DNA of 64,000 nt from Candidatus Aenigmatarchaeota archaeon. Its GTDB lineage: Archaea; Aenigmatarchaeota; Aenigmatarchaeia; QMZP01. The stretch's first letter is position 1. The number at the start of each line of letters is the position of its first letter. The stretch spans positions 55,156 through 119,155 of the forward strand of contig JACPNN010000013.1 in NCBI GenBank assembly GCA_016185435.1, given 5' to 3'. The translations under genes were made by a program, and so were the position numbers. Below, in pieces: positions 46,255 to 55,625 of this stretch. The notes beneath the pieces were generated by a model. That model had not been told where the DNA came from and did not search any database. It saw nothing but the letters and a program-made list of their open reading frames with translations.

Positions 46255-47496
46255 TTAGATAGGCTTGCCGAAGATCAAGATCTGCCCCGTGTCGTATGTC
46301 CCGATGCATGGCTTGGGGTAGAACAGCTTGAACTCAACTTCAGCCTGTCCTGTCGGAACCAGCACATTGTTTGCCCAGCCTGTAAGTATTGCAGGCTGGC
46401 CTGGTTCCAAGAACGTGCTGTTGAACAGCGGTCTTGCGCCAGTGCAAAGCCCTTGCGTAACGATGCTTCCCCAGCTGCACTCAAAGTTCTGGTTCGGGTT
46501 GGTTATGTGCGCCCAGCCTTCAACAGGGTTGTCTCCTGGGAAGCCGTTAAGCTGTGTTATAAGTGTTCCCGACCTTGCCCTGTAGTAGACTCCGGTAAGG
46601 GTGTTTACTCCGCTTCCCTCAACGTCAATCTTGTTCGTCTCAGGACACTTGCTCGGGCCGTTTGAGTCGAAAAGGTCGGTCATGGCTATGAATACCCACA
46701 ACGAAACCTTCTGTGCCGTGTTCTCTATGAACAGCCTGTTAAGGCTGTGTGCATATTGTTCAGGCATGACTCCCGGTTCGAATGTTATCGGAAGGCCGTC
46801 GCTTGTCCTGACGTCCATGCTGACAGTGGGGTTAAGTCTCCACCTCTCAGCGTATAGGCTGTTTGTAAGCACATTGCTTGCGTCCCTGACACCTATCTTG
46901 ATTGTGACGTTTGTGTCCGGGTCTGTCGGCTCTACTGTGTAAAGGCAGTGGAATGCCTTGTCTGTGTCTGGATCTGTATCACCTGCATTTATCGGAACTA
47001 ATTTTGTACCTGGACCTGTTGGGTTATTACGATCATTTGGAATACAGGCTGGGTCTTGGGCACCGGTACATGTCACATTCTTTTCCGTGTCTCCTGTCGC
47101 CCTAAGACCATCGCACTTGCTTGGAAGGAACGCAGGGTTACACACGACTTCAAGGCCTTCGTCGACCTTGACGTATGCGTGTCCGATGTCAAGTTCTCCG
47201 TTAGGATCCCTAACGACAACGAACCACTCCAGCTGCTCGCCGTTCCATGCGTAGTCTCCTGGCCTAAGGTTAAGGACGTTTATTGTCGGCGCGTCTGCAC
47301 CCAATATTGTTGGGGTGCCTGCACCATTGCTGAAAAAGTCACCAGGGCTTATGATCACTGACCTGTTGTAAACGCAGATCTGCGGATCAAAGTTTCCTGG
47401 CTGTGCCGCAACTCCTGCGCCGCCGACGACTACGTCAGCTGCGACAAAAGCTGAAAGCAATGCTGCAACCAATGGGACGAATATCAGATTTTTCAT
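46255..47496 (-). CDS. Secreted GKPV-family surface protein (paralogue E)
   Basis: Signal peptide MKNLIFVPLVAALLSAFVAA; ends YDTGQILIFGKPI. Confidence 0.8.
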   Translation of the reverse strand: MKNLIFVPLVAALLSAFVAADVVVGGAGVAAQPGNFDPQICVYNRSVIISPGDFFSNGAGTPTILGADAPTINVLNLRPGDYAWNGEQLEWFVVVRDPNGELDIGHAYVKVDEGLEVVCNPAFLPSKCDGLRATGDTEKNVTCTGAQDPACIPNDRNNPTGPGTKLVPINAGDTDPDTDKAFHCLYTVEPTDPDTNVTIKIGVRDASNVLTNSLYAERWRLNPTVSMDVRTSDGLPITFEPGVMPEQYAHSLNRLFIENTAQKVSLWVFIAMTDLFDSNGPSKCPETNKIDVEGSGVNTLTGVYYRARSGTLITQLNGFPGDNPVEGWAHITNPNQNFECSWGSIVTQGLCTGARPLFNSTFLEPGQPAILTGWANNVLVPTGQAEVEFKLFYPKPCIGTYDTGQILIFGKPI

Positions 47497-48189
47497 AATT
47501 TAGTTTTCCTCCTTTAATTGGGTATTTAGAAGTACCGCTTCTGGCGATACAGCCAAAGCTCGCACAGCTGCTTTGTTATAGCGCCCCTCGCTCGGCGCTG
47601 CGAGATCTCTGTTCTGCCTTTCGGCAAAATAGACAGAGCATGAAACAGTTCTTCCTGTAAAAAATTCCCCCAAAATATCCGTGATTCCCTCTGTGTTTTT
47701 GTCTTCAAGAATATGTACAAAAGTGCTGCTCGGAGAGCGTGCATTCATTTTTTCACCACAACCCTGTAAATGTTTCAATCAAGTTTAACAAACTAAATTA
47801 TAAAAGATTATGTAATACGATTGTAGTGCAGCGTGCTGATTTTTGTAGTGCGTATTTTTGAAATCGCTATCAATAGACCATATCCTATCCGAGTGAAACA
47901 GTCAGGAATTTAAAGCAGAAAATAATTTTGATGACCTGAGAGTGAAATGAATTTGTGAAACATTCTTAAAGAGGCATATATCAAGGCTGAAATAATCGGA
48001 TGCAGCAGAAAATTATTTTTTGCTGGAAAAAAACAAAGTGCAAAATTTTCTGTACTCTTATATATTACAATTAATCGACACTGTGATCTACAGGCCAAAC
48101 ACGGAAGCTTACGGGCGTAATTGAAAAAATAAAGGTTTATAAAATTTTTCCAGACAAGCTTATATTTCTTACTGTCCAATAGTTTATTC

Positions 48190-48330
48190 ATGGTGCCAGT
48201 ACAGGTGCGCGTGACGAGGCAATTATTGGAAAGGCTGGATGACCTGGTTGCAAAGGGGATTTACTCGAACAGAAGCGAGGCAATAAGGGACGCAATCAGG
48301 ACGCATGTGACCAATTTCACAGTCCAATAA
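48190..48330 (+). CDS. 46-aa ribbon-helix-helix (CopG-like) DNA-binding protein
   Basis: Not in ORF track; MVPVQVRVTRQLLERLDDLVAKGIYSNRSEAIRDAIRTHVTNFTVQ*. Confidence 0.8.
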   Translation: MVPVQVRVTRQLLERLDDLVAKGIYSNRSEAIRDAIRTHVTNFTVQ

Positions 48331-48454
48331 TCTGTTTCGGCGTCAAGTGGTCTGAAGAGATGATTTTTATCGGCTACAGCTGATGATGTTCTTCTGGAAT
48401 CGCTTTATTCTTCTCATTGAGGGATTTTTAAGGGGGCGAGGAGAAATTAATCTT

Positions 48455-48982
48455 ATGGCCAAAGGCGCAAAGGAAGAAAAGCCAAAACTGTCAAGGTTGG
48501 CTCTTATTGTAGCAGCTTCCCTCGTGATTGGAATCATAATCGGCTTCTATGCCTCAGGCATGGCAGAAAAAAAGGACGACACGAAGGAGAAGATGAGGGA
48601 GATGTTTCCAGAATTTCTACAAAATATTGCTTTTGAAGAGAAGTCGATAAATTTGTTAGAGAATTATTGCGACTCTAAGCCAAATCAATCAATGTTACTG
48701 CATCTTATTCTTTTCAGATCCGAGACAGAAGCAAAAATTGATCAAGGGTACAGTACTTTATACATTTATTGTGATAAAATGAAAATTATTTCTGATTCTG
48801 AGTGCAACCAATTTTCTTCGTTATTATCGGTATATGATTCTATTTTTTTGATATCTTCAAAAACAATGGCTCAATTCCTCAACAACAGCTTTACCAACCA
48901 GCAAAAACTCTGCGACCTGGCTGGGTACATTAGAAACAAGGATTATGAGGCCATAAAAAAACTAAGGAATGAAATTGGTTGA
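48455..48982 (+). CDS. Membrane-anchored hypothetical protein
   Basis: Internal ATG 48455; single N-terminal TM LALIVAASLVIGIIIGFYASG. Confidence 0.6.
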   Translation: MAKGAKEEKPKLSRLALIVAASLVIGIIIGFYASGMAEKKDDTKEKMREMFPEFLQNIAFEEKSINLLENYCDSKPNQSMLLHLILFRSETEAKIDQGYSTLYIYCDKMKIISDSECNQFSSLLSVYDSIFLISSKTMAQFLNNSFTNQQKLCDLAGYIRNKDYEAIKKLRNEIG

Positions 48983-50707
48983 CTTGCCCTTGATGAGTGT
49001 TGATCCGTCTGTGCTGACTCCTTTTACTTTTGTTTCTGTCGTTATCGGGCCATTCTTGAAATTGATGAAATTATAATATCTTACAATGATGTGCCGGTCG
49101 CCCTCAAGCTTGTAGATGGTGTTCTCTCTGAGCGCCTCCTCCTTGGCATTCTGCATGCACTCTTTCATTGTTCTTGGATCAGTGCCTCTCTTATAACATT
49201 CTCTCGTCTTATCGTTGATTTTTTTCAATATTTTGCCGTAATCATCAGTAAAGATGCCCTTGCTGAAATCGATAATTATCTGAGTAAGTCCGTTAGAGGA
49301 TTTGACCGCTGCCTCTTTGTATAATTGAACCTCTTTCTGGCCGTTGCTGAGAAAGACCTGTATCATGCTGGCCCTTGAGCCATTAAGCGAATCATTGATC
49401 TCAAGATAGGAGATATCCTTGCCCTTTGGCTTCACTTTAACTTCCATTATTCCGAAAACATCCTTCAAGAATGGCTTGTTTCGCTTTCTGATCTCCCTCA
49501 GGGATTTCAGTATATCGAAATCAAGGACGTCAAGCGGATCATCATTTTCGGCCACTGTCAGGCTATAAGGTTCGCCCCCAGGAGGCACATCCCTGTTTAT
49601 CACTTCTATCTTCCATTCGCCTGGCATAGCGTTGTTTATTGTTACAGCTTCAGCATTGTCTCCCGCTGGCGAGCCGTAATAGATATTGCCTTCAGGATCT
49701 ATTACCCTCATGTCAAGATCGCTGCCGCCGAACTTCAGGCTGATGGTTATTGTCTTGACAATAGATTCAAAGAAGCTCCATATCTGCTGGCCTATGTCCT
49801 GAGGCATGTTGCCGAGGAATTCATTAGTGATGACTGATGGCACTGCTTTATCGACTATCTGTGCGCTTTTGAAAGGGAATTCTGGAAAATCTAAGTCAGA
49901 GCCTAATCCTGAGTTAAATGCATTTACATTGATATTCCATTTTTCTAATTGTTTCCTTTCACCTAGGCTTGCATTGATTTTAGTATCCATCATCCTGTAC
50001 TCCTTCAGCATAACACTGTACGACGGATTTCCGGCCTTTTGTTTCACAGGTATTTTGATAATCAGGGCGCTTGACGGCGGCAGTATCCAGTGGCTCTTGC
50101 CCCTGTCGATTGGAAGCTGCTTGTCTGGCTTCTGAAGCGTCGTGATTATGCTGATGAAGTGGCCCATGGCAGCCGCTCTCAAGTTGTCCCTGCTAGTCTT
50201 GTACACATCCAGAATCTTCTCCACCTGCCCCTCGCCGCTGGCGCCGGACACCATGACTGCGGCCTTGGCAGGGTTGGCGCTGTTCACGATTACGGCTATC
50301 TCCACGACCTTGACATATTTCATTATCTCGTCCACGCCCCTCTCGAAAGCATCGCCTATCCAGTCGGGATAAATCTCCGGCTGGCCGGTCTGCTCGAAGC
50401 CGTCCCCAAGCGTCACTTCTATGTTTGTGCCGTTGGGGATGAAAGCTGCTGTGCCGTCGGGAAGTGTCAGATCCCCTCCGTGCTCGAACTTCTCCGGGAT
50501 ATAGATATAGGAGTTTGTCTCGACATCAGGAGAGGAGGGGTTGCTTATCCTGATCTCAAGGAAGCCTGACTTGTACTCGCCATTTATCACCAGAGGCCCG
50601 TCCTGCTCATATGGCGTGGACAGGAATGCGCCGGCAATAGCGGCATAGGAATCCGGCGCCAGCAGGGAAAAGGCAAGAAAAGCAAGCATGAAGGAAATTC
50701 TGGCCAT
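48962..50707 (-). CDS. Secreted protein with PPC-like beta domain
   Basis: Signal peptide; LKFGGSDLDMRVIDPEGNIYYGSPAGDNAEAVTINNAMPGEWKIEVINRD. Confidence 0.7.
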   Translation of the reverse strand: MARISFMLAFLAFSLLAPDSYAAIAGAFLSTPYEQDGPLVINGEYKSGFLEIRISNPSSPDVETNSYIYIPEKFEHGGDLTLPDGTAAFIPNGTNIEVTLGDGFEQTGQPEIYPDWIGDAFERGVDEIMKYVKVVEIAVIVNSANPAKAAVMVSGASGEGQVEKILDVYKTSRDNLRAAAMGHFISIITTLQKPDKQLPIDRGKSHWILPPSSALIIKIPVKQKAGNPSYSVMLKEYRMMDTKINASLGERKQLEKWNINVNAFNSGLGSDLDFPEFPFKSAQIVDKAVPSVITNEFLGNMPQDIGQQIWSFFESIVKTITISLKFGGSDLDMRVIDPEGNIYYGSPAGDNAEAVTINNAMPGEWKIEVINRDVPPGGEPYSLTVAENDDPLDVLDFDILKSLREIRKRNKPFLKDVFGIMEVKVKPKGKDISYLEINDSLNGSRASMIQVFLSNGQKEVQLYKEAAVKSSNGLTQIIIDFSKGIFTDDYGKILKKINDKTRECYKRGTDPRTMKECMQNAKEEALRENTIYKLEGDRHIIVRYYNFINFKNGPITTETKVKGVSTDGSTLIKGKSTNFIP

Positions 50708-50782
50708 CCATAAGTTTCACTCATGCCTTTAAATTCTTTTCAGAAAGATTCAATTTGCTTTGGCAGGGAAGTGAAAATTAAA
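50528..50782 (-). repeat. Promoter plus N-terminus repeat of the 48962-50707 gene, copy 1 (native)
   Basis: 255 bp, about 94% identical and ungapped to 51944-52198. Confidence 0.93.
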
Positions 50783-50815
50783 GCCAGGCGCGTCTTTTTT
50801 CCCGCTCAACTGTTT

Positions 50816-51451
50816 TCATACTCTGGCATGCGGGTTTCCATGAAGCATCTGACAGTTTTTGTTAAAATGGAGAAGCGGCAGTATCACCTGCAGCTCCTCT
50901 GCCGTATGCTTCGAGCTGCTCAAGGTCAGCTCATCTATCCATTTCTGGTATTTCCTCTGTGACTCTGCAAATGCTTCTCCTGCAGTTTTCTTTTTGGCAA
51001 GCTGCCTGGGCGCTTCTATGGCCGATTCCATAAAAGGCCTGGCAAGCTCATCTTCAAGCGGTTTTGCTGTCCTGTTCCTGTCCATATACAGCCAGAACAA
51101 GTCGCCATAGCCGATAAAGGCTGAAGAGTTGCATTCTTTCCCGAGTCTGGCCGCAGAGCTGCATGTGAAGGCGTGGACGATTTTTGATGCAAGCAAAGAT
51201 TCATTTTCGCCGAGAACTATCAGCGGCTCATTGTCATGCCCGCAAATGACGGTGTCTGACCCGTGACCGACAAACGATAAAAACTTCGGGTTTTTGGATT
51301 TTATATTGGTCTCGATGCTGGACTTTGTCACATTCCTGCCATTTATGGCAGTTATTTTCATGCCATTCCTTTCAGCAATATCTATCACTTCTGCGCTCCA
51401 GGCACTGGCATAGGATGTTACCAGATCGAAATCAGGCAGAGTTATGAACAT
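50816..51451 (-). CDS. CHAT/caspase-like cysteine protease (copy 2)
   Basis: PKFLSFVGHGSDTVICGHD ... KIVHAFTCSSAARLGKECNSSAFIGY. Confidence 0.75.
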   Translation of the reverse strand: MFITLPDFDLVTSYASAWSAEVIDIAERNGMKITAINGRNVTKSSIETNIKSKNPKFLSFVGHGSDTVICGHDNEPLIVLGENESLLASKIVHAFTCSSAARLGKECNSSAFIGYGDLFWLYMDRNRTAKPLEDELARPFMESAIEAPRQLAKKKTAGEAFAESQRKYQKWIDELTLSSSKHTAEELQVILPLLHFNKNCQMLHGNPHARV

Positions 51452-51454
51452 TTC

Positions 51455-51670
51455 TTACCCCTTTACTACAGACCTCAGGTAGGATAAATGCGCCTCAACA
51501 ATCTTGATGCCTATTTTGTCGCCCTTCTCAGCATTCATGACATGCATTATTATCTCTTCTCTTCCCATTGGAGAAAAGCCCATGCCTGCGGCTATTAAAG
51601 CATTGTCAGGCATTGATCTCAGCCTTGCCACCACCAGTTCTATTGCGGCTTTTTCTACCATATCAGTCAA
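51455..51670 (-). CDS. Small conserved protein B of CHAT cassette (copy 2)
   Basis: MGREEIIMHVMNAEKGDKIGIKIVEAHLSYLRSVVKG. Confidence 0.7.
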   Translation of the reverse strand: MTDMVEKAAIELVVARLRSMPDNALIAAGMGFSPMGREEIIMHVMNAEKGDKIGIKIVEAHLSYLRSVVKG

Positions 51671-51863
51671 TTATTCCGAGCTTTTTAAGAGTTTTGAGAA
51701 TTCTCTCGCCCAATTCTGTGCCATTGGTGATTTCAGCGTAAGCTATTTTCCAGCTTATAGGCTCGCCATTCACAACCGCCACGATTTCATCCCGTATTTT
51801 TATGGGCAGGTTTGAATAAGCCCTGGTAAATTTCTGGGCAAGCCTTGAATATATCTTTTCCAT
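51663..51863 (-). CDS. Small conserved protein A of CHAT cassette (copy 2)
   Basis: IKIRDEIVAVVNGEPISWKIAYAEITNGTELGERILKTLKKLGIID. Confidence 0.7.
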   Translation of the reverse strand: MEKIYSRLAQKFTRAYSNLPIKIRDEIVAVVNGEPISWKIAYAEITNGTELGERILKTLKKLGIID

Positions 51864-51943
51864 TGCTTATTATTTGGGGCAATTAATTAATAGGCTTAAT
51901 GCCCTGCCTGTCTGCTTGGTTCAAGGGCCAAAGGCAACCGCTA

Positions 51944-52198
51944 AGGAGAGGAGGGGTTGCTTATCCTGATCTCGAGGAAGCCTGATTTGTACTCGCCATT
52001 TATCACAACGGGCCCGTCCTGCTCGTATGGCGTGGACAGGAATGCGCCGGCAATAGCTGCATAGGAATCCGGCGCCAGCAGGGAAAAGGCAAGAAAAGCA
52101 AGCATGAAGGAAATTCTGGCCATCTATAAGTTTCACTCATATCCTTAAATTATTTTCAGCCGGATTCAATTTGCTTTGGCAGGGAAGTGAAAATTAAA
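51944..52198 (-). repeat. Promoter plus N-terminus repeat, copy 2 (truncated gene remnant, MARISFMLAF...SNPSSP)
   Basis: About 94% identical to 50528-50782; N-terminal 60 aa has one substitution. Confidence 0.93.
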
Positions 52199-52247
52199 TT
52201 TTCATCTGCCTGGAATTACAGCAGTGTCAGGCATTTGCCGCAGCATT

Positions 52248-53177
52248 TCACTCTGGAAGGCTGGCCGCCCTTATTTCTTCAAGAAGAGCGGGCAGCTTGC
52301 TGGTAAACATCTCAAAATCCTTCCTGTCGATTTCAGCGAGCATTATATGGCTCACATCTTCCAGAAGAAGGCCTTTTTCAGAGAATGCCGCTCCTGCCAT
52401 AATGTTCCTTTTGTATCTCTCATAGTTTTTGACGGCAAAATCCACTTTTTCGGCGCAGATATCCTTGAGCGAATCAAGGCTGATTTTATGCATCTCCACA
52501 GTAAAATACAAATCAACGATGTCACGCGTTTTGATCCCTCTTCTTGTCAGCAGTGCGCGTATCTTTTCGGAAGCAATCTCACGCAAGTCATAGGCAAGAC
52601 ATTTCTGCTGTTTGTATAAGCCAACATAGTCCGAGAAATACACACGCTCAGTCTCTGAAAATGTGTCTGTATCTGCAAGCGGCAGCATTGTTTTTTCAGT
52701 TATCGGGTACTTTATAACCTCGAGAAAAGTTATCTGGATTTTTATGAATGACTCGGCACCTGTGAATACTGAACGATACCAGATTTTGAAAGTTGCAAGC
52801 TTGTTGTTGCTTCCATGCTCGACATACCTTCTGCTGCCTTTCTGGAGCTTGAAGTCAAAGCCATATTCCGCCGAAAACTCCTCCAAGGTTTTGCCAAAAA
52901 GATTTATCTTTTCAGAGCATATCTTTTTTATCTGGTTCGCAGTTTTATTCCCGAAAATCTCTTGGTTGACAAAAGTAAAGTCGATGTCCCCTGAAATCCT
53001 GTGATAATTCAGGTATACTTTTGAAAGACAGGTGCCGCCTTTGAAGGCATATCCTCTCCATCCTATTCCATGGAGAAGCATGCTCATATAAAAATCCTTT
53101 TCCAGAAGCTCCTCTGACTTCAGCGATGTTTTGCCCTTCAAAAAAGCAATGAATTCCCTCAGCTTTTCCTTGTTCAT
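52248..53177 (-). CDS. AbiEii-family nucleotidyltransferase toxin
   Basis: FKGGTCLSKVYLNYHRISGDIDFTF. Confidence 0.87.
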   Translation of the reverse strand: MNKEKLREFIAFLKGKTSLKSEELLEKDFYMSMLLHGIGWRGYAFKGGTCLSKVYLNYHRISGDIDFTFVNQEIFGNKTANQIKKICSEKINLFGKTLEEFSAEYGFDFKLQKGSRRYVEHGSNNKLATFKIWYRSVFTGAESFIKIQITFLEVIKYPITEKTMLPLADTDTFSETERVYFSDYVGLYKQQKCLAYDLREIASEKIRALLTRRGIKTRDIVDLYFTVEMHKISLDSLKDICAEKVDFAVKNYERYKRNIMAGAAFSEKGLLLEDVSHIMLAEIDRKDFEMFTSKLPALLEEIRAASLPE

Positions 53178-53827
53178 TTCAGCACCTCAAATATCGTATT
53201 TTTAACGGTTTTGGGATAATTTCTTGCATAATCAGCCGCCTTTCTTTTGCTTATGGCACCTTTGTAGTCGCTTAATAACATAACCACAGATTCTTTGGGC
53301 TTTCCTGAAAGCCTGTACAGATAAACCATGTCAAGCAGTGTTTTTTCGGCATCGCTATATTTTAGCACTGCAGTGTTTGAAGTTTTTGCTTCCCTGATTC
53401 CGAATGAAAACAACCCCTTTTTTATTTTTCTGAACAGGAATTTGGATCCAAGAATATCCATTGGTCTCGTCCTGTTAAAACTGTCATTCAGCACATAATT
53501 TACGGCAAAAATCTCATGAGTGAGATTCAGCATCTTCAGGGCGGTGTTCAGGCCAAAATACCAGTTTTTTATTCCTTTTGCCGCCAGGCCAAGGGAAAGA
53601 AGCTCATTCGCAGAGTATTTTATTGCTCCGGTTTTCTTCTCGTTGTAATCCTTCAGATAATATATCCCGCGGAATATTGTTAGAAGATACCCTTTATTCA
53701 TAAGTCCGACCTTTGTTTTCCTGAAATCAAAGCCGTATTTATCGCATAAATTTTTGAAGTCATGTGTGCTTATTATCTTTTTACCTTTCAGAGAAAATTC
53801 CCGAATTACAATCTCGCCTTTTTTCAT
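53174..53827 (-). CDS. AbiEi-like antitoxin / transcriptional regulator
   Basis: Overlaps AbiEii by 4 bp; KGYLLTIFRGIYYLKD; YSDAEKTLLDMVYLYRLSGKP. Confidence 0.8.
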   Translation of the reverse strand: MKKGEIVIREFSLKGKKIISTHDFKNLCDKYGFDFRKTKVGLMNKGYLLTIFRGIYYLKDYNEKKTGAIKYSANELLSLGLAAKGIKNWYFGLNTALKMLNLTHEIFAVNYVLNDSFNRTRPMDILGSKFLFRKIKKGLFSFGIREAKTSNTAVLKYSDAEKTLLDMVYLYRLSGKPKESVVMLLSDYKGAISKRKAADYARNYPKTVKNTIFEVLK

Positions 53828-53905
53828 ATTATAAATCACCTGATAAGTTGATTTCTAATATATAATGAATTCAGGAATTTATAAAGGTTTGATTGCTTCC
53901 TTCAG

Positions 53906-54073
53906 GAAAAAGGCGTAATAGGCCAGAATGGCACAAAAAGCCTGCTGAAATCCATGGGCATATACGGCCTGAAAAAGGGCATATTGGTGACCAGAAACAC
54001 CATCGGGAAAAGGAGAATAAAGGGGAAGGATGTTCTTTTCGTCCCGGCATGGCTGTTCCTGCTTGCTGCATGA
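53906..54073 (+). pseudogene. C-terminal remnant of a probable AAA ATPase (DUF4143-like tail)
   Basis: EKGVIGQNGTKSLLKSMGIYGLKKGILVTRNTIGKRRIKGKDVLFVPAWLFLLAA*. Confidence 0.5.
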
Positions 54074-54099
54074 TTTAAATTTTTGCTACAAGTATACTT

Positions 54100-54963
54100 A
54101 TGAAAAACCTGGACCTTCAGAAGCTTCATGCAGGCAAGAGGTTAGAGGTTGCCGTTACAGGCTACGATAGGGGCACTTCGCATCCTTATTCCATGCCCCC
54201 AACGAAACGCGGACAATACAGGATAATCATGGCGCAATATGAAACCATGCCCCAGATAGGCGACAGGATTACAATAGAACTGGTAACCTGTGCGAGAAGG
54301 GAAGCGGTAGGAAAAATTTTGGATAACCATGGCTGCCGGTTTAAGGAAGGCGACAAATTCCACATAGATGTGTCATCGCCTTACCTTGAGGATGCAAGGG
54401 ACAGGTATTCTCCCCATATCAATTTCGGGGACCCGCCTAACGGGATATGCGAATTGAGCGCTATCATAAAGCGTGTCAGGCGCTCCAAATTGGAAATGAC
54501 TGGCAGGTATGGTCACAAGAAAATTGAGGCTGAGATAGAGCAGAAAATAAAAAAAGCTGGCAAAGGGCCCCTGCTCATAGCCTCGCCCTCCCACAGGGCA
54601 TACAGGCTCAATGGCAATGAAATCTTCATCGGCCTGGCTGGCAGGGAAGCCGAAAATATTTCCCTTGATGATGTGAAAAAGCGGTATTATGGGATAGGAG
54701 CATCAGGAGGCGTTCTCATAATAGCCGATGAATCGCATTCAGTGACTCTGGGCAGAGATGGAAGCAGATGGAAGCAATTGAACAGAAATGTACAGGAAGC
54801 TGTGGCTGCTCATGCTGAAGCGAGGAAGGGGGACATACCTATAGTATTGGTCCGGGATTGTTTGGACGGCTTCAGGAAAGAGCTTGAAGGTTACGGATTC
54901 GAAATGGAGCTTCTTGAGGAGAAAGGAATGAGAGGCGCTATAAGAGCATATTCCTCTGATTGA
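54100..54963 (+). CDS. Hypothetical protein
   Basis: 287-aa ORF, soluble; no firm family assignment. Confidence 0.6.
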   Translation: MKNLDLQKLHAGKRLEVAVTGYDRGTSHPYSMPPTKRGQYRIIMAQYETMPQIGDRITIELVTCARREAVGKILDNHGCRFKEGDKFHIDVSSPYLEDARDRYSPHINFGDPPNGICELSAIIKRVRRSKLEMTGRYGHKKIEAEIEQKIKKAGKGPLLIASPSHRAYRLNGNEIFIGLAGREAENISLDDVKKRYYGIGASGGVLIIADESHSVTLGRDGSRWKQLNRNVQEAVAAHAEARKGDIPIVLVRDCLDGFRKELEGYGFEMELLEEKGMRGAIRAYSSD

Positions 54964-55032
54964 TGTCCCGGGTTTTGCTTTCTCAACCTTTTTATCCCCC
55001 ATTCCAATACTTAACCATCGCATGAGGCAAGG

Positions 55033-55527
55033 ATGGAAAAGCTGCTGATTGTAGGGATAGATCCAGGAACAACAACGGCCATTGCATGCTTAGACATACA
55101 TGGCAGCCTTGTCCTCTCCCGGAGCGGCAGGAATATGACAAGGGGTGAGGTTGTAAAAATGGTCAACAGGACTGGAAAGCCTTTCATAGTCGCTTCAGAC
55201 ATCTTCCCCCCGCCCAAAAAGGTGGAAAAGATAGCCGCTTCCTTCTCGGCCATGCTGATACACCCGGAAGAGAATCCTAAAAGAAAGAAAAAGGTGGAAA
55301 AGATAAAGGAAATGGATATTAGGAAGCATCCGAACAAGCACGAAAAGGATGCGATGGCCGCGGCCCTTTATGCCTACAAGAGGATAAGGCCCGAGATAAA
55401 CAAGATCGAGCAGGAACTGAAGAGGAGAAGGATGAAGGCAGACCTGGAGCACATTGTCTTCCGTGTGCTTGCGCGCCGCGAAAGGATATCATCAGTCCTC
55501 GAAGCCATATCCTCCGCAGAGCTATAA
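55033..55527 (+). CDS. DUF460-like RNase H-fold protein, short form
   Basis: IVGIDPGTTTAIACLDIHGSLV ... KHEKDAMAAALYAYKRI. Confidence 0.75.
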   Translation: MEKLLIVGIDPGTTTAIACLDIHGSLVLSRSGRNMTRGEVVKMVNRTGKPFIVASDIFPPPKKVEKIAASFSAMLIHPEENPKRKKKVEKIKEMDIRKHPNKHEKDAMAAALYAYKRIRPEINKIEQELKRRRMKADLEHIVFRVLARRERISSVLEAISSAEL

Positions 55528-55625
55528 AGCCTGTGAAGGATGGGTGAAGCCTGCGTGAAGAGCCGAGTCATGCTTTCAGGAGAAAAAGCTCAAGTAAAGG
55601 ACATAAGCAGGCTTGCATAAATCTA

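Noticed and set aside
46275-46484. ORF 46275-46484 (-)
   Set aside because: Alternative frame of paralogue E.
47500-47778. Minus ORFs 47500-47778 and 47526-47744 upstream of paralogue E
   Set aside because: Two competing overlapping frames, no motif or signal; probably leader or intergenic sequence.
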